Shown here in pieces: positions 20,916 through 33,041 of a DNA stretch of 64,000 bases. The notes under the pieces were generated by a model. The model worked only from the letters and a program-made list of their open reading frames with translations, did no database searches and had not been told where the DNA came from. Positions within the stretch are counted from its first letter, which is position 1, and every line of letters starts with the position of its first letter. This DNA is from Aggregatibacter sp. 2125159857 (lineage in GTDB: Bacteria > Pseudomonadota > Gammaproteobacteria > Enterobacterales > Pasteurellaceae): the NCBI RefSeq assembly GCF_017798005.1, contig NZ_CP072548.1:372001-436000 (forward strand), written 5' to 3'. The translations under genes and the position numbers were made by a program.

Positions 20916-21542
20916 ATGATTGGTTTAGTCGGTCGTAAAGTCGGTATGACCCGTATCTTCAATGAAGATGGCGTGTCTGTACCGGTTACCGTTATCGAAA
21001 TCGAAGCCAACCGCGTAACTCAAGTTAAAACTCTTGAAAACGATGGCTATACTGCAGTTCAAGTTACCACTGGCTCTAAAAAAGCAAGTCGTGTAACGAA
21101 GCCTGAAGCGGGTCATTTCGTGAAAGCTGGCGTTGAAGCTGGTCGCGGTTTATGGGAATTTCGTACTGAAGGTGAAGAATTCACTTTAGGTCAAGAAATT
21201 AACGTTGACATCTTTGCAGATGTTAAAAAAGTTGATGTTACCGGTACTTCTAAAGGTAAAGGTTTCCAAGGTGGTGTTAAACGTTGGAACTTCCGTACTC
21301 AAGATGCTACCCACGGTAACTCTTTATCACATCGTGTTCTCGGTTCTATTGGTCAAAACCAAACTCCGGGTCGTGTGTTTAAAGGTAAAAAAATGGCAGG
21401 ACACTTAGGTGCTGAGCGTGTAACCGTTCAATCCCTTGAAGTCGTTCGTGTAGATGCTGAGCGTAAATTGCTATTAGTAAAAGGTGCCGTTCCGGGTGCT
21501 ACTGGTAGTGATGTTATCGTTAAGCCGGCAGTTAAAGCATAG
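20916..21542 (+). CDS. rplC: 50S ribosomal protein L3
   Basis: The 208-residue protein has the L3 signature in [14 protein letters not shown] near residue 110 and the [16 protein letters not shown] loop that reaches the peptidyl transferase centre. It is an early-assembly 23S rRNA-binding protein. RBS GAGG precedes the ATG; it is 16 bases after rpsJ. Confidence 0.97.
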   Translation: MIGLVGRKVGMTRIFNEDGVSVPVTVIEIEANRVTQVKTLENDGYTAVQVTTGSKKASRVTKPEAGHFVKAGVEAGRGLWEFRTEGEEFTLGQEINVDIFADVKKVDVTGTSKGKGFQGGVKRWNFRTQDATHGNSLSHRVLGSIGQNQTPGRVFKGKKMAGHLGAERVTVQSLEVVRVDAERKLLLVKGAVPGATGSDVIVKPAVKA

Positions 21543-21557
21543 GTCTAGGAGATAGAG

Positions 21558-22160
21558 ATGGAATTACAAGTTGTTGGTGCGAACGCACTCACTGTTTCTG
21601 AAACTACCTTCGGCCGTGAGTTTAACGAAGCATTGATTCACCAAGTTGTTGTTGCTTACGCAGCAGGTGCTCGTCAAGGTTCTCGTGCACAAAAAACTCG
21701 TGCTGAAGTGTCCGGTTCAGGTAAAAAACCTTGGCGTCAAAAAGGTACAGGTCGCGCTCGTTCCGGTGATATTAAATCACCAATCTGGCGTTCAGGTGGT
21801 ATCACTTTTGCAGCGAAACCACAAGATCACAGCCAAAAAGTGAACAAGAAAATGTACCGTGGTGCAATCAAGAGCATTCTTTCCGAGCTTGTTCGTCAAG
21901 ATCGTTTAGTGGTTGTTGATAAATTTGAAATTGATGCGCCAAAAACTAAAGTATTAGTACAAAAATTAAAAGAATTAGCACTTGAAGATGTGTTAATCAT
22001 CACAGCAAGTTTAGATGAAAATCTGTTCTTGGCAGCACGTAACTTATACAAAGTAGATGTTCGTGATGCTCAAGGTATCGATCCGGTAAGTTTAATTGCT
22101 TTCGATAAAGTAGTTGTAACTGTGGATGCTGTGAAGCAAATTGAGGAGATGTTAGCATGA
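21558..22160 (+). CDS. rplD: 50S ribosomal protein L4
   Basis: The 200-residue protein has the conserved loop [20 protein letters not shown] near residues 55-75 that lines the exit tunnel. In gamma-proteobacteria L4 is also the autoregulator of this operon through the leader at 20399-20587. Its stop overlaps the rplW start (ATGA). Confidence 0.97.
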   Translation: MELQVVGANALTVSETTFGREFNEALIHQVVVAYAAGARQGSRAQKTRAEVSGSGKKPWRQKGTGRARSGDIKSPIWRSGGITFAAKPQDHSQKVNKKMYRGAIKSILSELVRQDRLVVVDKFEIDAPKTKVLVQKLKELALEDVLIITASLDENLFLAARNLYKVDVRDAQGIDPVSLIAFDKVVVTVDAVKQIEEMLA

Positions 22161-22459
22161 GTCAAGAACGTTTGCTAAAAGTGCTTAAAGCACCACATGT
22201 CTCTGAGAAAGCAACAAATAACGCTGAGAAGTCAAACACAATCGTTTTCAAAGTCGCTTTAGATGCGAATAAAGTAGAAATTGCTAATGCAGTAGAGCAA
22301 CTTTTTGAAGTGAAAGTGGATTCTGTTCGTACCGTTGTGGTGAAAGGTAAAACTAAACGCCGTGGTGCTAAGATGGGACGTCGCAGTGACTGGAAAAAAG
22401 CTTATGTTACACTTCAAGAAGGACAATCTTTGGACTTCGTTGAAGGCGCAGCAGAGTAA
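22157..22459 (+). CDS. rplW: 50S ribosomal protein L23
   Basis: The 100-residue protein shows the L23 pattern APHVSEKAT near the N-terminus and the [18 protein letters not shown] segment. L23 lies at the tunnel exit and is the docking site for trigger factor and SRP. It overlaps rplD by four bases. Confidence 0.97.
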   Translation: MSQERLLKVLKAPHVSEKATNNAEKSNTIVFKVALDANKVEIANAVEQLFEVKVDSVRTVVVKGKTKRRGAKMGRRSDWKKAYVTLQEGQSLDFVEGAAE

Positions 22460-22479
22460 TTACGGAGGAGTAGAAGATA

Positions 22480-23301
22480 ATGGCTATCGTTAAATGTAAG
22501 CCGACCTCCGCTGGTCGTCGTCATGTTGTTAAAGTTGTTAACCCTGAGTTGCATAAAGGTAAACCTTTTGCTGCGCTTTTAGATACTAAATCTAAAACCG
22601 GTGGTCGTAACAACTATGGTCGTATTACTACTCGTCACATCGGTGGCGGTCACAAACAACACTATCGTTTAATTGATTTTAAACGTAATAAATTAGACAT
22701 TCCTGGTGTTGTTGAACGTTTAGAATACGATCCGAATCGTTCTGCAAATATTGCTTTAGTGCTTTATAAAGACGGTGAACGTCGTTATATCTTAGCACCA
22801 AAAGGTTTGGCTGCAGGTGATCAAATCCAAGCGGGTGCACATGCGCCAATTAAAGTTGGTAACTCATTACCAATGCGTAATATCCCGGTTGGTTCTACCG
22901 TACATAATGTTGAATTAAAACCAGGTAAAGGCGGTCAAATTGCTCGTTCAGCTGGTGCTTATGTACAGATCATTGCCCGCGAAGGTAACTATGTGACTTT
23001 ACGTCTCCGTTCTGGCGAGATGCGTAAAGTGTTAGCTGAATGTTCTGCCACCATTGGTGAAGTAGGCAACTCAGAGCATATGCTTCGCGTATTGGGTAAA
23101 GCCGGTGCTAACCGCTGGAGAGGTGTACGCCCTACAGTTCGTGGTACTGCAATGAACCCAGTAGATCACCCACACGGTGGTGGTGAAGGTCGTAACTTTG
23201 GTAAACACCCAGTAACACCTTGGGGCGTTCAAACTAAAGGTAAGAAAACTCGCCATAACAAACGTACTGATAAATATATCGTACGTCGTCGTGGTAAATA
23301 A
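22480..23301 (+). CDS. rplB: 50S ribosomal protein L2
   Basis: The 273-residue protein carries the L2 signature [13 protein letters not shown] near residue 225, including the histidine long linked to peptidyl transferase function, and ends in a basic tail. L2 is required for subunit association. GGAGGAG precedes the ATG. Confidence 0.97.
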   Translation: MAIVKCKPTSAGRRHVVKVVNPELHKGKPFAALLDTKSKTGGRNNYGRITTRHIGGGHKQHYRLIDFKRNKLDIPGVVERLEYDPNRSANIALVLYKDGERRYILAPKGLAAGDQIQAGAHAPIKVGNSLPMRNIPVGSTVHNVELKPGKGGQIARSAGAYVQIIAREGNYVTLRLRSGEMRKVLAECSATIGEVGNSEHMLRVLGKAGANRWRGVRPTVRGTAMNPVDHPHGGGEGRNFGKHPVTPWGVQTKGKKTRHNKRTDKYIVRRRGK

Positions 23302-23323
23302 TTTTAATTAAATAAGAGGATAA

Positions 23324-23602
<279 letters not shown>

Positions 23603-23609
23603 GGGGTAA

Positions 23610-23945
<336 letters not shown>

Positions 23946-23961
23946 TCGTAGAGGAATAACA

Positions 23962-24669
23962 ATGGGTCAAAAAGTACATCCACATGGTATTCGCCTAGGT
24001 ATTGTAAAACCTTGGAGCTCTACTTGGTTTGCGAATACACAAGACTTCGCTGACAATCTTGAAGGCGATTTCAAAGTACGTCAATTCTTAAACAAAGAAT
24101 TAGCGAATGCTTCCGTTTCACGTATCACTATTGAACGTCCTGCGAAAAGTATTCGTGTTACTATTCACACAGCTCGCCCAGGTATCGTTATTGGTAAAAA
24201 AGGCGAAGATGTTGAAAAATTGCGTAATGCAGTGGCAAAAATTGCCGGCGTTCCTGCTCAAATCAACATTGCTGAAGTGAAAAAACCTGAATTAGATGCA
24301 AAATTAGTTGCAGACAGCATCGCTTCACAATTAGAACGTCGTGTTATGTTCCGTCGTGCTATGAAGAAAGCGGTACAAAATGCAATGCGTTTAGGCGCTA
24401 AAGGTATCAAAGTTGAAGTTAGCGGTCGTTTGGGCGGGGCTGAAATTGCTCGTTCTGAATGGTATCGTGAAGGTCGCGTGCCTCTACATACATTGCGTGC
24501 GGACATCGACTATAACACTGCAGAAGCTCATACTACATACGGCGTAATCGGCGTTAAAGTATGGATCTTCAAAGGTGAGATTCTTGGTGGAATGGCTGCG
24601 CTAGCGCAACCGGAACAACAACCTGCCGACAAGCCTAAAAAGGCTCCGCGCGGTAAAGGTCGTAAGTAA
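23962..24669 (+). CDS. rpsC: 30S ribosomal protein S3
   Basis: The 235-residue protein starts [13 protein letters not shown] and has a type-II KH domain with the [13 protein letters not shown] loop near residue 70. S3 forms part of the mRNA entry helicase. The frame is open upstream to 23929, overlapping rplV, but AGAGGAATAAC before the ATG at 23962 and the family start decide the shorter form. Confidence 0.97.
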   Translation: MGQKVHPHGIRLGIVKPWSSTWFANTQDFADNLEGDFKVRQFLNKELANASVSRITIERPAKSIRVTIHTARPGIVIGKKGEDVEKLRNAVAKIAGVPAQINIAEVKKPELDAKLVADSIASQLERRVMFRRAMKKAVQNAMRLGAKGIKVEVSGRLGGAEIARSEWYREGRVPLHTLRADIDYNTAEAHTTYGVIGVKVWIFKGEILGGMAALAQPEQQPADKPKKAPRGKGRK

Positions 24670-24682
24670 GGAGAATCGCTAA

Positions 24683-25092
<410 letters not shown>

Positions 25093-25093
<1 letters not shown>

Positions 25094-25284
25094 TGAAAGC
25101 TCAAGAACTACGTACAAAAAGTGTTGAAGAGCTGAATGCTGAATTGGTTAACTTGTTAGGTGAGCAATTCAAGTTGCGTATGCAAGCAGCCACCGGTCAG
25201 CTTCAACAAACCCATCAGTTAAAACAAGTGCGTCGTAGTATTGCACAAATTAAAACTGTTCTAACCGAAAAGGCGGGTGAGTAA
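25093..25284 (+). CDS. rpmC: 50S ribosomal protein L29
   Basis: A 63-residue two-helix protein, [18 protein letters not shown] and ending in [12 protein letters not shown], typical of L29 at the tunnel exit. It overlaps rplP by one base and rpsQ by one base, consistent with tight translational coupling. Confidence 0.96.
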
Positions 25285-25541
25285 TGACTGATAAAATTCG
25301 TAGCGTGCAAGGTCGTGTAGTAAGTGACAAGATGGAGAAATCTTTCGTTGTTGCTATTGAACGCAAGGTTAAACACCCACTTTATGGTAAGTTTATCCGC
25401 CGCACAACTAAACTACATGTGCACGATGAAAATAACGAAGCTAAATTAGGTGATTTAGTAGAAGTTCGCGAATGTCGTCCGATTTCTAAAACTAAATCAT
25501 GGACTTTAGTTCGTGTAGTTGAGAAAGCAGTGATTGCTTAA
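25284..25541 (+). CDS. rpsQ: 30S ribosomal protein S17
   Basis: The 85-residue OB-fold protein contains the family block [27 protein letters not shown]. It binds 16S rRNA early in assembly. It is the last gene of the S10 operon; the spc operon does not follow directly because a two-gene AT-rich cassette and terminators intervene (25565-27540). Confidence 0.97.
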   Translation: MTDKIRSVQGRVVSDKMEKSFVVAIERKVKHPLYGKFIRRTTKLHVHDENNEAKLGDLVEVRECRPISKTKSWTLVRVVEKAVIA

Positions 25542-25564
25542 TTAACAACGAAAAGTAATAAAAT

Positions 25565-25597
25565 AAAAGCCAATAGTGTAAAGCTGTTGGCTTTTTA
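25565..25597 (+). terminator. S10 operon terminator
   Basis: AAAAGCCAA (25565-25573) pairs with TTGGCTTTT (25587-25595), followed by more T and A. A diverged second copy of this terminator lies at 27418-27446 on the far side of the cassette. Confidence 0.88.
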
Positions 25598-25603
25598 TTT
25601 TTA

Positions 25604-25643
25604 AAGTGCGGTTAAAATTTAATAAATTTTAACCGCACTTTTC
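25604..25643. repeat. Uptake-signal inverted pair, left flank of the cassette
   Basis: AAGTGCGGTTAAAATTT and AAATTTTAACCGCACTT are perfect inverted arms (signals at 25604-25612 and 25632-25640), followed by TTCTTTT. It can act as a second terminator and as an uptake signal. It is one of only two such pairs within the ribosomal protein region. Confidence 0.8.
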
Positions 25644-25663
25644 TTTTAGGAACTAGATTTCGC

Positions 25664-25742
25664 AAAGAAGTATACTTCTTTTAGGTGTTATTGACATAAC
25701 ACCTAAAACAATATTGATAAAAAATTTTAACATTACAATATT
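25664..25742. promoter_or_regulatory. Cluster of inverted repeats upstream of the cassette genes
   Basis: Three dyads are packed together. AAAGAAGTATACTTCTTT (25664-25681) is a perfect 18-bp palindrome. TTTTAGGTGTTAT (25679-25691) and ATAACACCTAAAA (25696-25708) form a perfect 13-bp stem with loop TGAC. AATATTG (25710-25716) and CAATATT (25736-25742) form a third. A possible -35 TTGACA lies at 25691-25696 inside the second dyad, with only a weak -10 near 25714. They may be operator sites, an mRNA leader structure or remnants of an insertion site. Nothing distinguishes these yet. Confidence 0.6.
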
Positions 25743-25755
25743 TAGAGGATTTTTT

Positions 25756-26688
25756 ATGGGACGTAAAAGTAAAGCTCGATATCAAGGGGAAGTGTTGGGC
25801 CTTCTAGTGAGTTTTGGAATTATTCTAGCTATCATTGCTTTTGTTATTTCACTTGTATTTTCTGCAGTCTTTTATGTAGGAGGTGCTATTGCTATAGCAA
25901 TTGCAATAGGTATTCCTTTGTTTTTATTGCTATCTATTCCTTACTATTTAGTTGGAATGAATAAGATTAAAGTAGAAGTTAAAAAATCAATTTCGGATTA
26001 TTGGTTATCTAGAGAGGAGAAAGAAGAATTAAAGTCTCTTTATCAAGCTTGGTTAAATGCAAAGGAAGAAGAAAATAGAATTGAGGATAAAATTAAAAAA
26101 CTCCATGATTATGCTGATGAGCAAGGTGTAAGCAAAAATATTGATGGTAGTTATTCTAGAAGAAGCGAGGTAGGTAAATCAATAATAAATTCTCTTACTA
26201 ATCTAGAGAATGAATTAGATCTTGCAAAGGATTACTCTCTTATGTGTTGGGAAGAATACAAGGATCTCGCCTCAACACCTTATTATAAGTGGAAAGCAGA
26301 TAGTAATAAATTAAGAGAAAAAGATAAATTTTATAGAAAGGTATGGGTATCACTTATATCTTTAATTTTTATAATTTGTATTGCTAGTACACTTTACATA
26401 ACTAGATATAATAAAATAATAGCAATTGACTATATAAATAATTTATTAAATCGCTTTGTTTCTCATGAATGGTTTTCGATTGGAAAAGAAACGGCTTTAG
26501 GATTACTTTCGCATCAATATTTTGAGTTTGTTGCTTTATTATTTATAAGTTCTCTAGTTTCTATTATTTTTTATGGAGTTGCTAATAAATATTCTATTTC
26601 AAAAAATAATAGATTTAAATATTCAGTGGAAAGACCTTCATCTTGTATAGATATGGATGAAATTGATGACTATGAGAGAACAGTATGA
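25756..26688 (+). CDS. Hypothetical membrane protein with central coiled coil (cassette gene 1)
   Basis: I do not recognise this 310-residue protein. It has two hydrophobic segments near the N-terminus (residues about 12-40 and 42-67), a charged Lys/Glu-rich region likely to be coiled coil (about 80-195), then two more membrane segments (about 195-216 and 257-277) and a short acidic tail. Both soluble parts may face the cytosol. The ATG at 25756 has AGAGGA 7 bases upstream; the frame is open to 25714 but without a ribosome site. The gene is strongly AT-rich and uses AGA for arginine, unlike the CGT-rich ribosomal genes on both sides, which points to horizontal acquisition. Gene 2 follows after 16 bases, so the pair is an operon. 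Confidence 0.8.
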   Translation: MGRKSKARYQGEVLGLLVSFGIILAIIAFVISLVFSAVFYVGGAIAIAIAIGIPLFLLLSIPYYLVGMNKIKVEVKKSISDYWLSREEKEELKSLYQAWLNAKEEENRIEDKIKKLHDYADEQGVSKNIDGSYSRRSEVGKSIINSLTNLENELDLAKDYSLMCWEEYKDLASTPYYKWKADSNKLREKDKFYRKVWVSLISLIFIICIASTLYITRYNKIIAIDYINNLLNRFVSHEWFSIGKETALGLLSHQYFEFVALLFISSLVSIIFYGVANKYSISKNNRFKYSVERPSSCIDMDEIDDYERTV

Positions 26689-26704
26689 ATACAGGGATAA
26701 ATTT

Positions 26705-27388
26705 ATGAAAAGAAATATTAATGAAGTAATTTCAAAATTTAAGAATGATCAACAAGATATTCAGCACCGCTATTATAGTTTTGATTTTTGTTATTTTCAT
26801 TTTCGTTCTTCGAAAGAAAGTGGAAAAATTGATATTGAAAAAAGTTGCCAAGTATTATGGAGTTATTTGGCAAGCTGGGGAATGCTGAGAGGATCTAGTT
26901 TTTTATTATGGAAAAATCCAGCCTATTTAAAAGATCTTGTTGAATGGATTTATGATCAATCTTTAAGTACATGGAATATTGATGTTGAGAACTATAAAGA
27001 AAATAGCCAAACTGTTCTAGATTTATATAAGGGAGCAGAAAAATATATTCTGAAAGGAAAAAATCATCAATCAGTTACTTTAGTGACAAAAGTTCTACTG
27101 GGTGTATTTGCTATTATTCCAGCATACGATCGTTTTTTTAGAGATTCATTTAGTGATATTGCAGGGAATGAATGTGGTTTTAGTACGCCGAATAAAAAAT
27201 CTTTGGAAATTATTTATCAATTTTATATAGAAAATAAAGAAGAAATTGAAAAATTAAGCAATGAAACTAAGGTGTTCGATTTTAATGGGCAACCGACAAA
27301 ATATCATTATTCAAAAGCAAAAATTATTGATATGTACGGCTTTCAGGTAGGATACCTAAAATCAGGAATAGATAACTCATTCCGATAA
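26705..27388 (+). CDS. Uncharacterised protein of a widespread family (cassette gene 2)
   Basis: This 227-residue soluble protein has no signal peptide or clear membrane segment. Its core LASWGMLRGSSFLL (near residue 57) and the later PAYDRFF block (near 140) match my memory of a widespread family of uncharacterised bacterial proteins found in accessory DNA; no function is known to me. The ATG at 26705 has AGGGA 7 bases upstream. The frame is open to 26657, overlapping gene 1, but those earlier starts lack a ribosome site. Codon use and AT-richness match gene 1. A terminator and an uptake-signal pair follow. Calling the pair a defence or toxin module would be speculation. Confidence 0.8.
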   Translation: MKRNINEVISKFKNDQQDIQHRYYSFDFCYFHFRSSKESGKIDIEKSCQVLWSYLASWGMLRGSSFLLWKNPAYLKDLVEWIYDQSLSTWNIDVENYKENSQTVLDLYKGAEKYILKGKNHQSVTLVTKVLLGVFAIIPAYDRFFRDSFSDIAGNECGFSTPNKKSLEIIYQFYIENKEEIEKLSNETKVFDFNGQPTKYHYSKAKIIDMYGFQVGYLKSGIDNSFR

Positions 27389-27417
27389 GTTTTTAGTTTC
27401 CATTAAGGAATAGAAAT

Positions 27418-27446
27418 AAAGCTAATAGGAAGTATCTTGGCTTTTT
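27418..27446 (+). terminator. Terminator after cassette gene 2 (diverged copy of the S10 terminator)
   Basis: AAAGCTAA (27418-27425) pairs with TTGGCTTT (27437-27444) with one wobble, followed by T and A. It resembles the terminator at 25565-25597 in stem, loop start (AATAG) and the following TTGGCTTTTTA. Confidence 0.75.
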
Positions 27447-27456
27447 AATCTCTTGA

Positions 27457-27485
27457 AAGTGCGGTAAATTTCAACCGCACTTTTA
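27457..27485. repeat. Uptake-signal inverted pair, right flank of the cassette
   Basis: AAGTGCGGT (27457-27465) and ACCGCACTT (27474-27482) form an inverted pair with a short spacer, followed by T residues. It mirrors the pair at 25604-25643. Confidence 0.78.
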
Positions 27486-27500
27486 GCAAACGGCTTAAGA

Positions 27501-27540
27501 AGAGGAAGGCAAATTATCGTTGCCTTTCTCTTTTTCTTTT
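27501..27540 (+). terminator. Strong hairpin overlapping the spc promoter
   Basis: AGAGGAAGGCAA (27501-27512) pairs with TTGCCTTTCTCT (27520-27531), 12 bp with one wobble, followed by TTTTCTTTT. It looks like an intrinsic terminator, and its right arm contains the -35 box of the spc promoter. Confidence 0.75.
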
Positions 27541-27548
27541 GATAGAAT
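27520..27548 (+). promoter_or_regulatory. spc operon promoter
   Basis: TTGCCT (27520-27525) and TAGAAT (27543-27548) are separated by 17 bp, the same -10 and a near-identical -35 to the S10 promoter. The predicted start near 27555 gives a leader of about 78 nt. Confidence 0.8.
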
Positions 27549-27553
27549 CCGCA

Positions 27554-27613
27554 ACCTGCCCGCCGTTCTCTTTTGACTGTGCGGACAGGTTCGTCCCGAA
27601 AGGGTGGTTTTTT
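27554..27613 (+). promoter_or_regulatory. Structured leader of the spc operon
   Basis: ACCTGCCCGC (27554-27563) pairs with GCGGACAGGT (27581-27590) with one internal mismatch. A CCC-GAAA-GGG tetraloop hairpin (27595-27604) follows and then six T (27608-27613). The second hairpin plus T run is a possible weak attenuator. I know of no described ligand. Confidence 0.5.
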
Positions 27614-27620
27614 AATTTAA

Positions 27621-28004
<384 letters not shown>

Positions 28005-28014
28005 GGAGAATGTA

Positions 28015-29204
<1,190 letters not shown>

Positions 29205-29240
29205 TTTACCACTTTAATTTGGAATCGGAGTAAAAGCACA

Positions 29241-29633
29241 ATGAGTATGCAAGATCCTATCGCAGATATGTTGACTCGTATTCGTAACGGTCAAGCTGCG
29301 AATAAAGTTGCGATCAGTATGCCTTCATCCAAGCTAAAAGTGGCAATTGCCAATGTATTAGCTGACGAAGGTTATATCGAGAGCGTTAAAGTAATTGAAG
29401 GTGTAAAACCTGAATTGGAAATTACGTTAAAATATTTCCAAGGAAAACCGGTTGTAGAGAGTATTCAGCGTATTAGTCGCCCTGGTCTTCGTATTTACAA
29501 ACGTAAAGACGAATTACCGAAAGTAATGGGTGGTTTAGGTATTGCTGTTGTATCTACATCTAAAGGTGTAATGACTGACCGTGCAGCTCGTCAAGCGGGT
29601 TTAGGCGGTGAGATCATTTGTTATGTAGCTTAA
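29241..29633 (+). CDS. rpsH: 30S ribosomal protein S8
   Basis: The 130-residue protein starts [16 protein letters not shown] and ends with the [14 protein letters not shown] block. S8 organises the central 16S domain and is the translational repressor of the spc operon in E. coli. GGAG precedes the ATG. Confidence 0.97.
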   Translation: MSMQDPIADMLTRIRNGQAANKVAISMPSSKLKVAIANVLADEGYIESVKVIEGVKPELEITLKYFQGKPVVESIQRISRPGLRIYKRKDELPKVMGGLGIAVVSTSKGVMTDRAARQAGLGGEIICYVA

Positions 29634-29648
29634 TGGAGAGGTAGGATA

Positions 29649-30182
29649 ATGTCTCGTGTTGCAAAAGCACCTGTTAGTATTCCTGCCGGCGTTGAGGTAA
29701 AACTTAACGGACAGTTGCTAACAATTAAAGGTAAAAATGGTGAGTTATCTCGCTCTATTCATCATTCAGTAGAAGTTAAACATGAAAATAACGAATTGAC
29801 ATTTTCACCACGTGAGGGTGTTGAGGGCGGTAATGCGCAGTCTGGTACTGCGAGAGCGCTAGTTAATTCTATGGTTATTGGCGTTACTGAAGGATTTACA
29901 AGAAAACTACAATTAGTTGGTGTAGGTTATAGAGCACAAATTAAAGGAAACGCTGTTGCTTTAAGTCTTGGATTTTCTCATCCTGTTGAGCATGTTTTAC
30001 CTGCAGGAATTACTGCTGAATGTCCTTCTCAAACTGAAATTGTTTTGAAAGGTTCAGATAAACAGTTAATTGGTCAAGTTGCTGCAGATATTCGTGCTTA
30101 TCGTCGCCCTGAGCCGTATAAAGGTAAAGGGGTACGCTACGCTGATGAAGTGGTGCGTATTAAAGAAGCTAAGAAGAAATAA
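29649..30182 (+). CDS. rplF: 50S ribosomal protein L6
   Basis: The 177-residue protein has the N-terminal [16 protein letters not shown] and the C-terminal [13 protein letters not shown] signature. L6 lies near the sarcin-ricin loop and is affected by aminoglycosides. Confidence 0.97.
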   Translation: MSRVAKAPVSIPAGVEVKLNGQLLTIKGKNGELSRSIHHSVEVKHENNELTFSPREGVEGGNAQSGTARALVNSMVIGVTEGFTRKLQLVGVGYRAQIKGNAVALSLGFSHPVEHVLPAGITAECPSQTEIVLKGSDKQLIGQVAADIRAYRRPEPYKGKGVRYADEVVRIKEAKKK

Positions 30183-30195
30183 TTAAGGTAACACT

Positions 30196-30549
30196 ATGGA
30201 TAAGAAATCAGCTCGTATCCGTCGTGCGGCTCGTGCGCGTCATATGATGAGAGAGCAGGGTGTAACTCGTTTAGTTGTTCACCGTACTCCACGCCATATT
30301 TACGCCCAAGTCATCGCACCAAACGGTTCGGAAGTGCTTGCGGCTGCTTCTACTGTTGAGAAAGCAATTAAAGAGCAAGTGAAATATACCGGAAATAAAG
30401 ATGCTGCTGCAGTTGTAGGTAAGGCCGTTGCAGAAAGAGCATTAGCAAAAGGCATTAAAGGCGTAGCTTTTGATCGTTCTGGTTTTAAATATCATGGCCG
30501 TATCCAATCTTTAGCGGATGCAGCCCGTGAAGCTGGTCTACAGTTCTAA
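30196..30549 (+). CDS. rplR: 50S ribosomal protein L18
   Basis: The 117-residue protein has an Arg-rich N-terminus and the C-terminal [20 protein letters not shown]18 binds 5S rRNA with L5 and L25. Confidence 0.97.
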   Translation: MDKKSARIRRAARARHMMREQGVTRLVVHRTPRHIYAQVIAPNGSEVLAAASTVEKAIKEQVKYTGNKDAAAVVGKAVAERALAKGIKGVAFDRSGFKYHGRIQSLADAAREAGLQF

Positions 30550-30558
30550 TTGAGGTAA

Positions 30559-31065
<507 letters not shown>

Positions 31066-31071
31066 TTGATA

Positions 31072-31251
31072 ATGGCTAAAACTATTAAAGTAACACAGGT
31101 TCGTAGTTCTATTGCTCGTTTGCCGAAGCATAAAGCTACACTACGTGGTCTTGGTCTTCGCCATATGCATCATACTGTTGAGTTAATTGATACTCCGGCA
31201 GTACGAGGAATGATTAACCAAATTTCATATATGGTTAAAGTGGAGGAGTAA
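31072..31251 (+). CDS. rpmD: 50S ribosomal protein L30
   Basis: The 59-residue protein starts [14 protein letters not shown] and ends [11 protein letters not shown]. The ATG at 31072 is chosen over 31066 because it fits the family, whose members are 59 residues. It begins six bases after the rpsE stop. Confidence 0.96.
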   Translation: MAKTIKVTQVRSSIARLPKHKATLRGLGLRHMHHTVELIDTPAVRGMINQISYMVKVEE

Positions 31252-31254
31252 TAG

Positions 31255-31689
31255 ATGCGTTTAAATACTCTATCTCCGGCTGAAGGTGCTAAGCATAGTG
31301 CTAAACGTCTTGGTCGTGGTATCGGTTCTGGTTTAGGTAAAACTGGTGGACGTGGTCATAAAGGTCAAAAATCCCGTACTGGCGGTGGTGTTCGTCGCGG
31401 ATTTGAAGGTGGACAAATGCCTTTATACCGTCGTTTACCTAAGTTTGGTTTTACCTCAATGAAATCTGCAGTAACAGCAGAAGTTCGTTTAGATGACCTA
31501 AATAAAATTGAAGGTGGCATCGTAACTCTAGAAGCATTAAAAGTAGCTAATGTTTTAACTAAGGATATTCAATTTGCTAAAGTAATTTTGGCAGGTGAAG
31601 TTAAGTCTAAAGTAGTAGTTCGCGGATTAGGTGTTACTAAAGGTGCCAAGGCAGCAATTGAGGCTGCAGGCGGTTCAATCGAGGAATAA
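31255..31689 (+). CDS. rplO: 50S ribosomal protein L15
   Basis: The 144-residue protein starts [20 protein letters not shown] and has the glycine/arginine-rich [16 protein letters not shown] segment. L15 is a late-assembly protein of the 50S subunit. It is three bases after rpmD. Confidence 0.97.
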   Translation: MRLNTLSPAEGAKHSAKRLGRGIGSGLGKTGGRGHKGQKSRTGGGVRRGFEGGQMPLYRRLPKFGFTSMKSAVTAEVRLDDLNKIEGGIVTLEALKVANVLTKDIQFAKVILAGEVKSKVVVRGLGVTKGAKAAIEAAGGSIEE

Positions 31690-31692
31690 TTA

Positions 31693-33018
31693 ATGGCTAA
31701 GCAACCAGGCTATCAAGCAAGAAGTACGCAAGGCGGAAAAAGTGAGCTTAAGAATAGATTGTTATTTGTTTTAGGCGCACTGATAGTTTTCCGTATTGGT
31801 GCATTCATTCCGGTTCCTGGTATAGATGCTGCCGTATTGGCTCAGTTAATTGAACAACAAAAAGGCACCATCATTGATATGTTTAACATGTTCTCTGGTG
31901 GTGCGCTGAGTCGAGCTTCTATTTTTGCTTTGGGTATTATGCCTTATATTTCGGCATCAATTATTATCCAACTATTAGCCTCAGTTCATCCAGCACTGGC
32001 AGAACTAAGAAAAGAAGGTGAATCTGGTCGCCGTAAAATTAGTAAGTATACACGCTATTCAACAGTTGTTCTTGCTACTTTACAAGCGGTAGGTATCTCA
32101 ACAGGTTTACCTAATATGTTACCGGGGTTAGTTCCTAATTTAGGATTTAGCTTCTATTTTACTGCGGTAATTAGTTTGGTCACCGGGACTATGTTTTTAA
32201 TGTGGTTAGGTGAGCAAATTACAGAGCGTGGTATTGGTAATGGTATTTCTTTGATTATTTTTGCGGGTATTGTTGCTGGTTTACCTGCTGCTGTAGGTCA
32301 AACGATTGAGCAAGCTCGCCTTGGTCAAATGCATTTTCTTGTTCTTTTATTGATAGCTGTTATTGTTTTTGCAGTTACTTATTTTGTCGTTTTTGTCGAA
32401 AGAGGGCAGAGACGAATCAAAGTGGAATATGCTAAGCGTCAGCAAGGCAGACAAATTTTGGGTGGACACACTTCACATCTTCCGTTAAAAGTGAATATGG
32501 CAGGCGTGATTCCCGCAATTTTTGCATCAAGTATAATACTCTTTCCAGCAACATTAACTCAATGGGTTGGACAAGGCTCAAGTTTAGAATGGTTAACTGA
32601 TTTATCAATGTTATTACATCCTGGACAGCCGTTATACTTAGTTATATATGCCGTGGCAATTATTTTCTTTAGCTTTTTCTATACTGCAATGCAATATAAT
32701 CCTCGGGATACAGCAGATAACTTGAAAAAGTCAGGTGCATTTATACCTGGAATTAGACCAGGGGAACAAACATCTCGATATATTGATAAGATCATGACTA
32801 GATTGACCCTTATTGGGGGATTATATGTCACATTCGTTTGTTTGGTTCCTTATATCATGACATCTGCTTGGAATGTTCAATTCTATTTTGGTGGTACATC
32901 TTTGCTGATTGTTGTGGTGGTTATTATGGATTTCATCGTACAGATTCAAAGTCATTTAATGTCTACAAAATATGAGTCTGCGTTGAAAAAAGCAAACCTT
33001 AAAGGTTTTGGACAATAG
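31693..33018 (+). CDS. secY: Protein translocase subunit SecY
   Basis: The 441-residue inner-membrane channel protein has about ten hydrophobic segments. Conserved blocks include the plug region after TM1 (FIPVPGID), [15 protein letters not shown] and the cytoplasmic C5 loop with [15 protein letters not shown] at the C-terminus. With SecE and SecG it forms the Sec translocon. It is three bases after rplO, as in the standard spc order. Confidence 0.97.
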   Translation: MAKQPGYQARSTQGGKSELKNRLLFVLGALIVFRIGAFIPVPGIDAAVLAQLIEQQKGTIIDMFNMFSGGALSRASIFALGIMPYISASIIIQLLASVHPALAELRKEGESGRRKISKYTRYSTVVLATLQAVGISTGLPNMLPGLVPNLGFSFYFTAVISLVTGTMFLMWLGEQITERGIGNGISLIIFAGIVAGLPAAVGQTIEQARLGQMHFLVLLLIAVIVFAVTYFVVFVERGQRRIKVEYAKRQQGRQILGGHTSHLPLKVNMAGVIPAIFASSIILFPATLTQWVGQGSSLEWLTDLSMLLHPGQPLYLVIYAVAIIFFSFFYTAMQYNPRDTADNLKKSGAFIPGIRPGEQTSRYIDKIMTRLTLIGGLYVTFVCLVPYIMTSAWNVQFYFGGTSLLIVVVVIMDFIVQIQSHLMSTKYESALKKANLKGFGQ

Positions 33019-33041
33019 TCCAGTTATAAAAGGGATAAGCA

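Noticed and set aside
25756..27388. Cassette as a classical toxin-antitoxin or restriction system
   Set aside because: Neither protein shows a nuclease, methyltransferase, RHH antitoxin or helicase motif, and both are longer than typical type II pairs.
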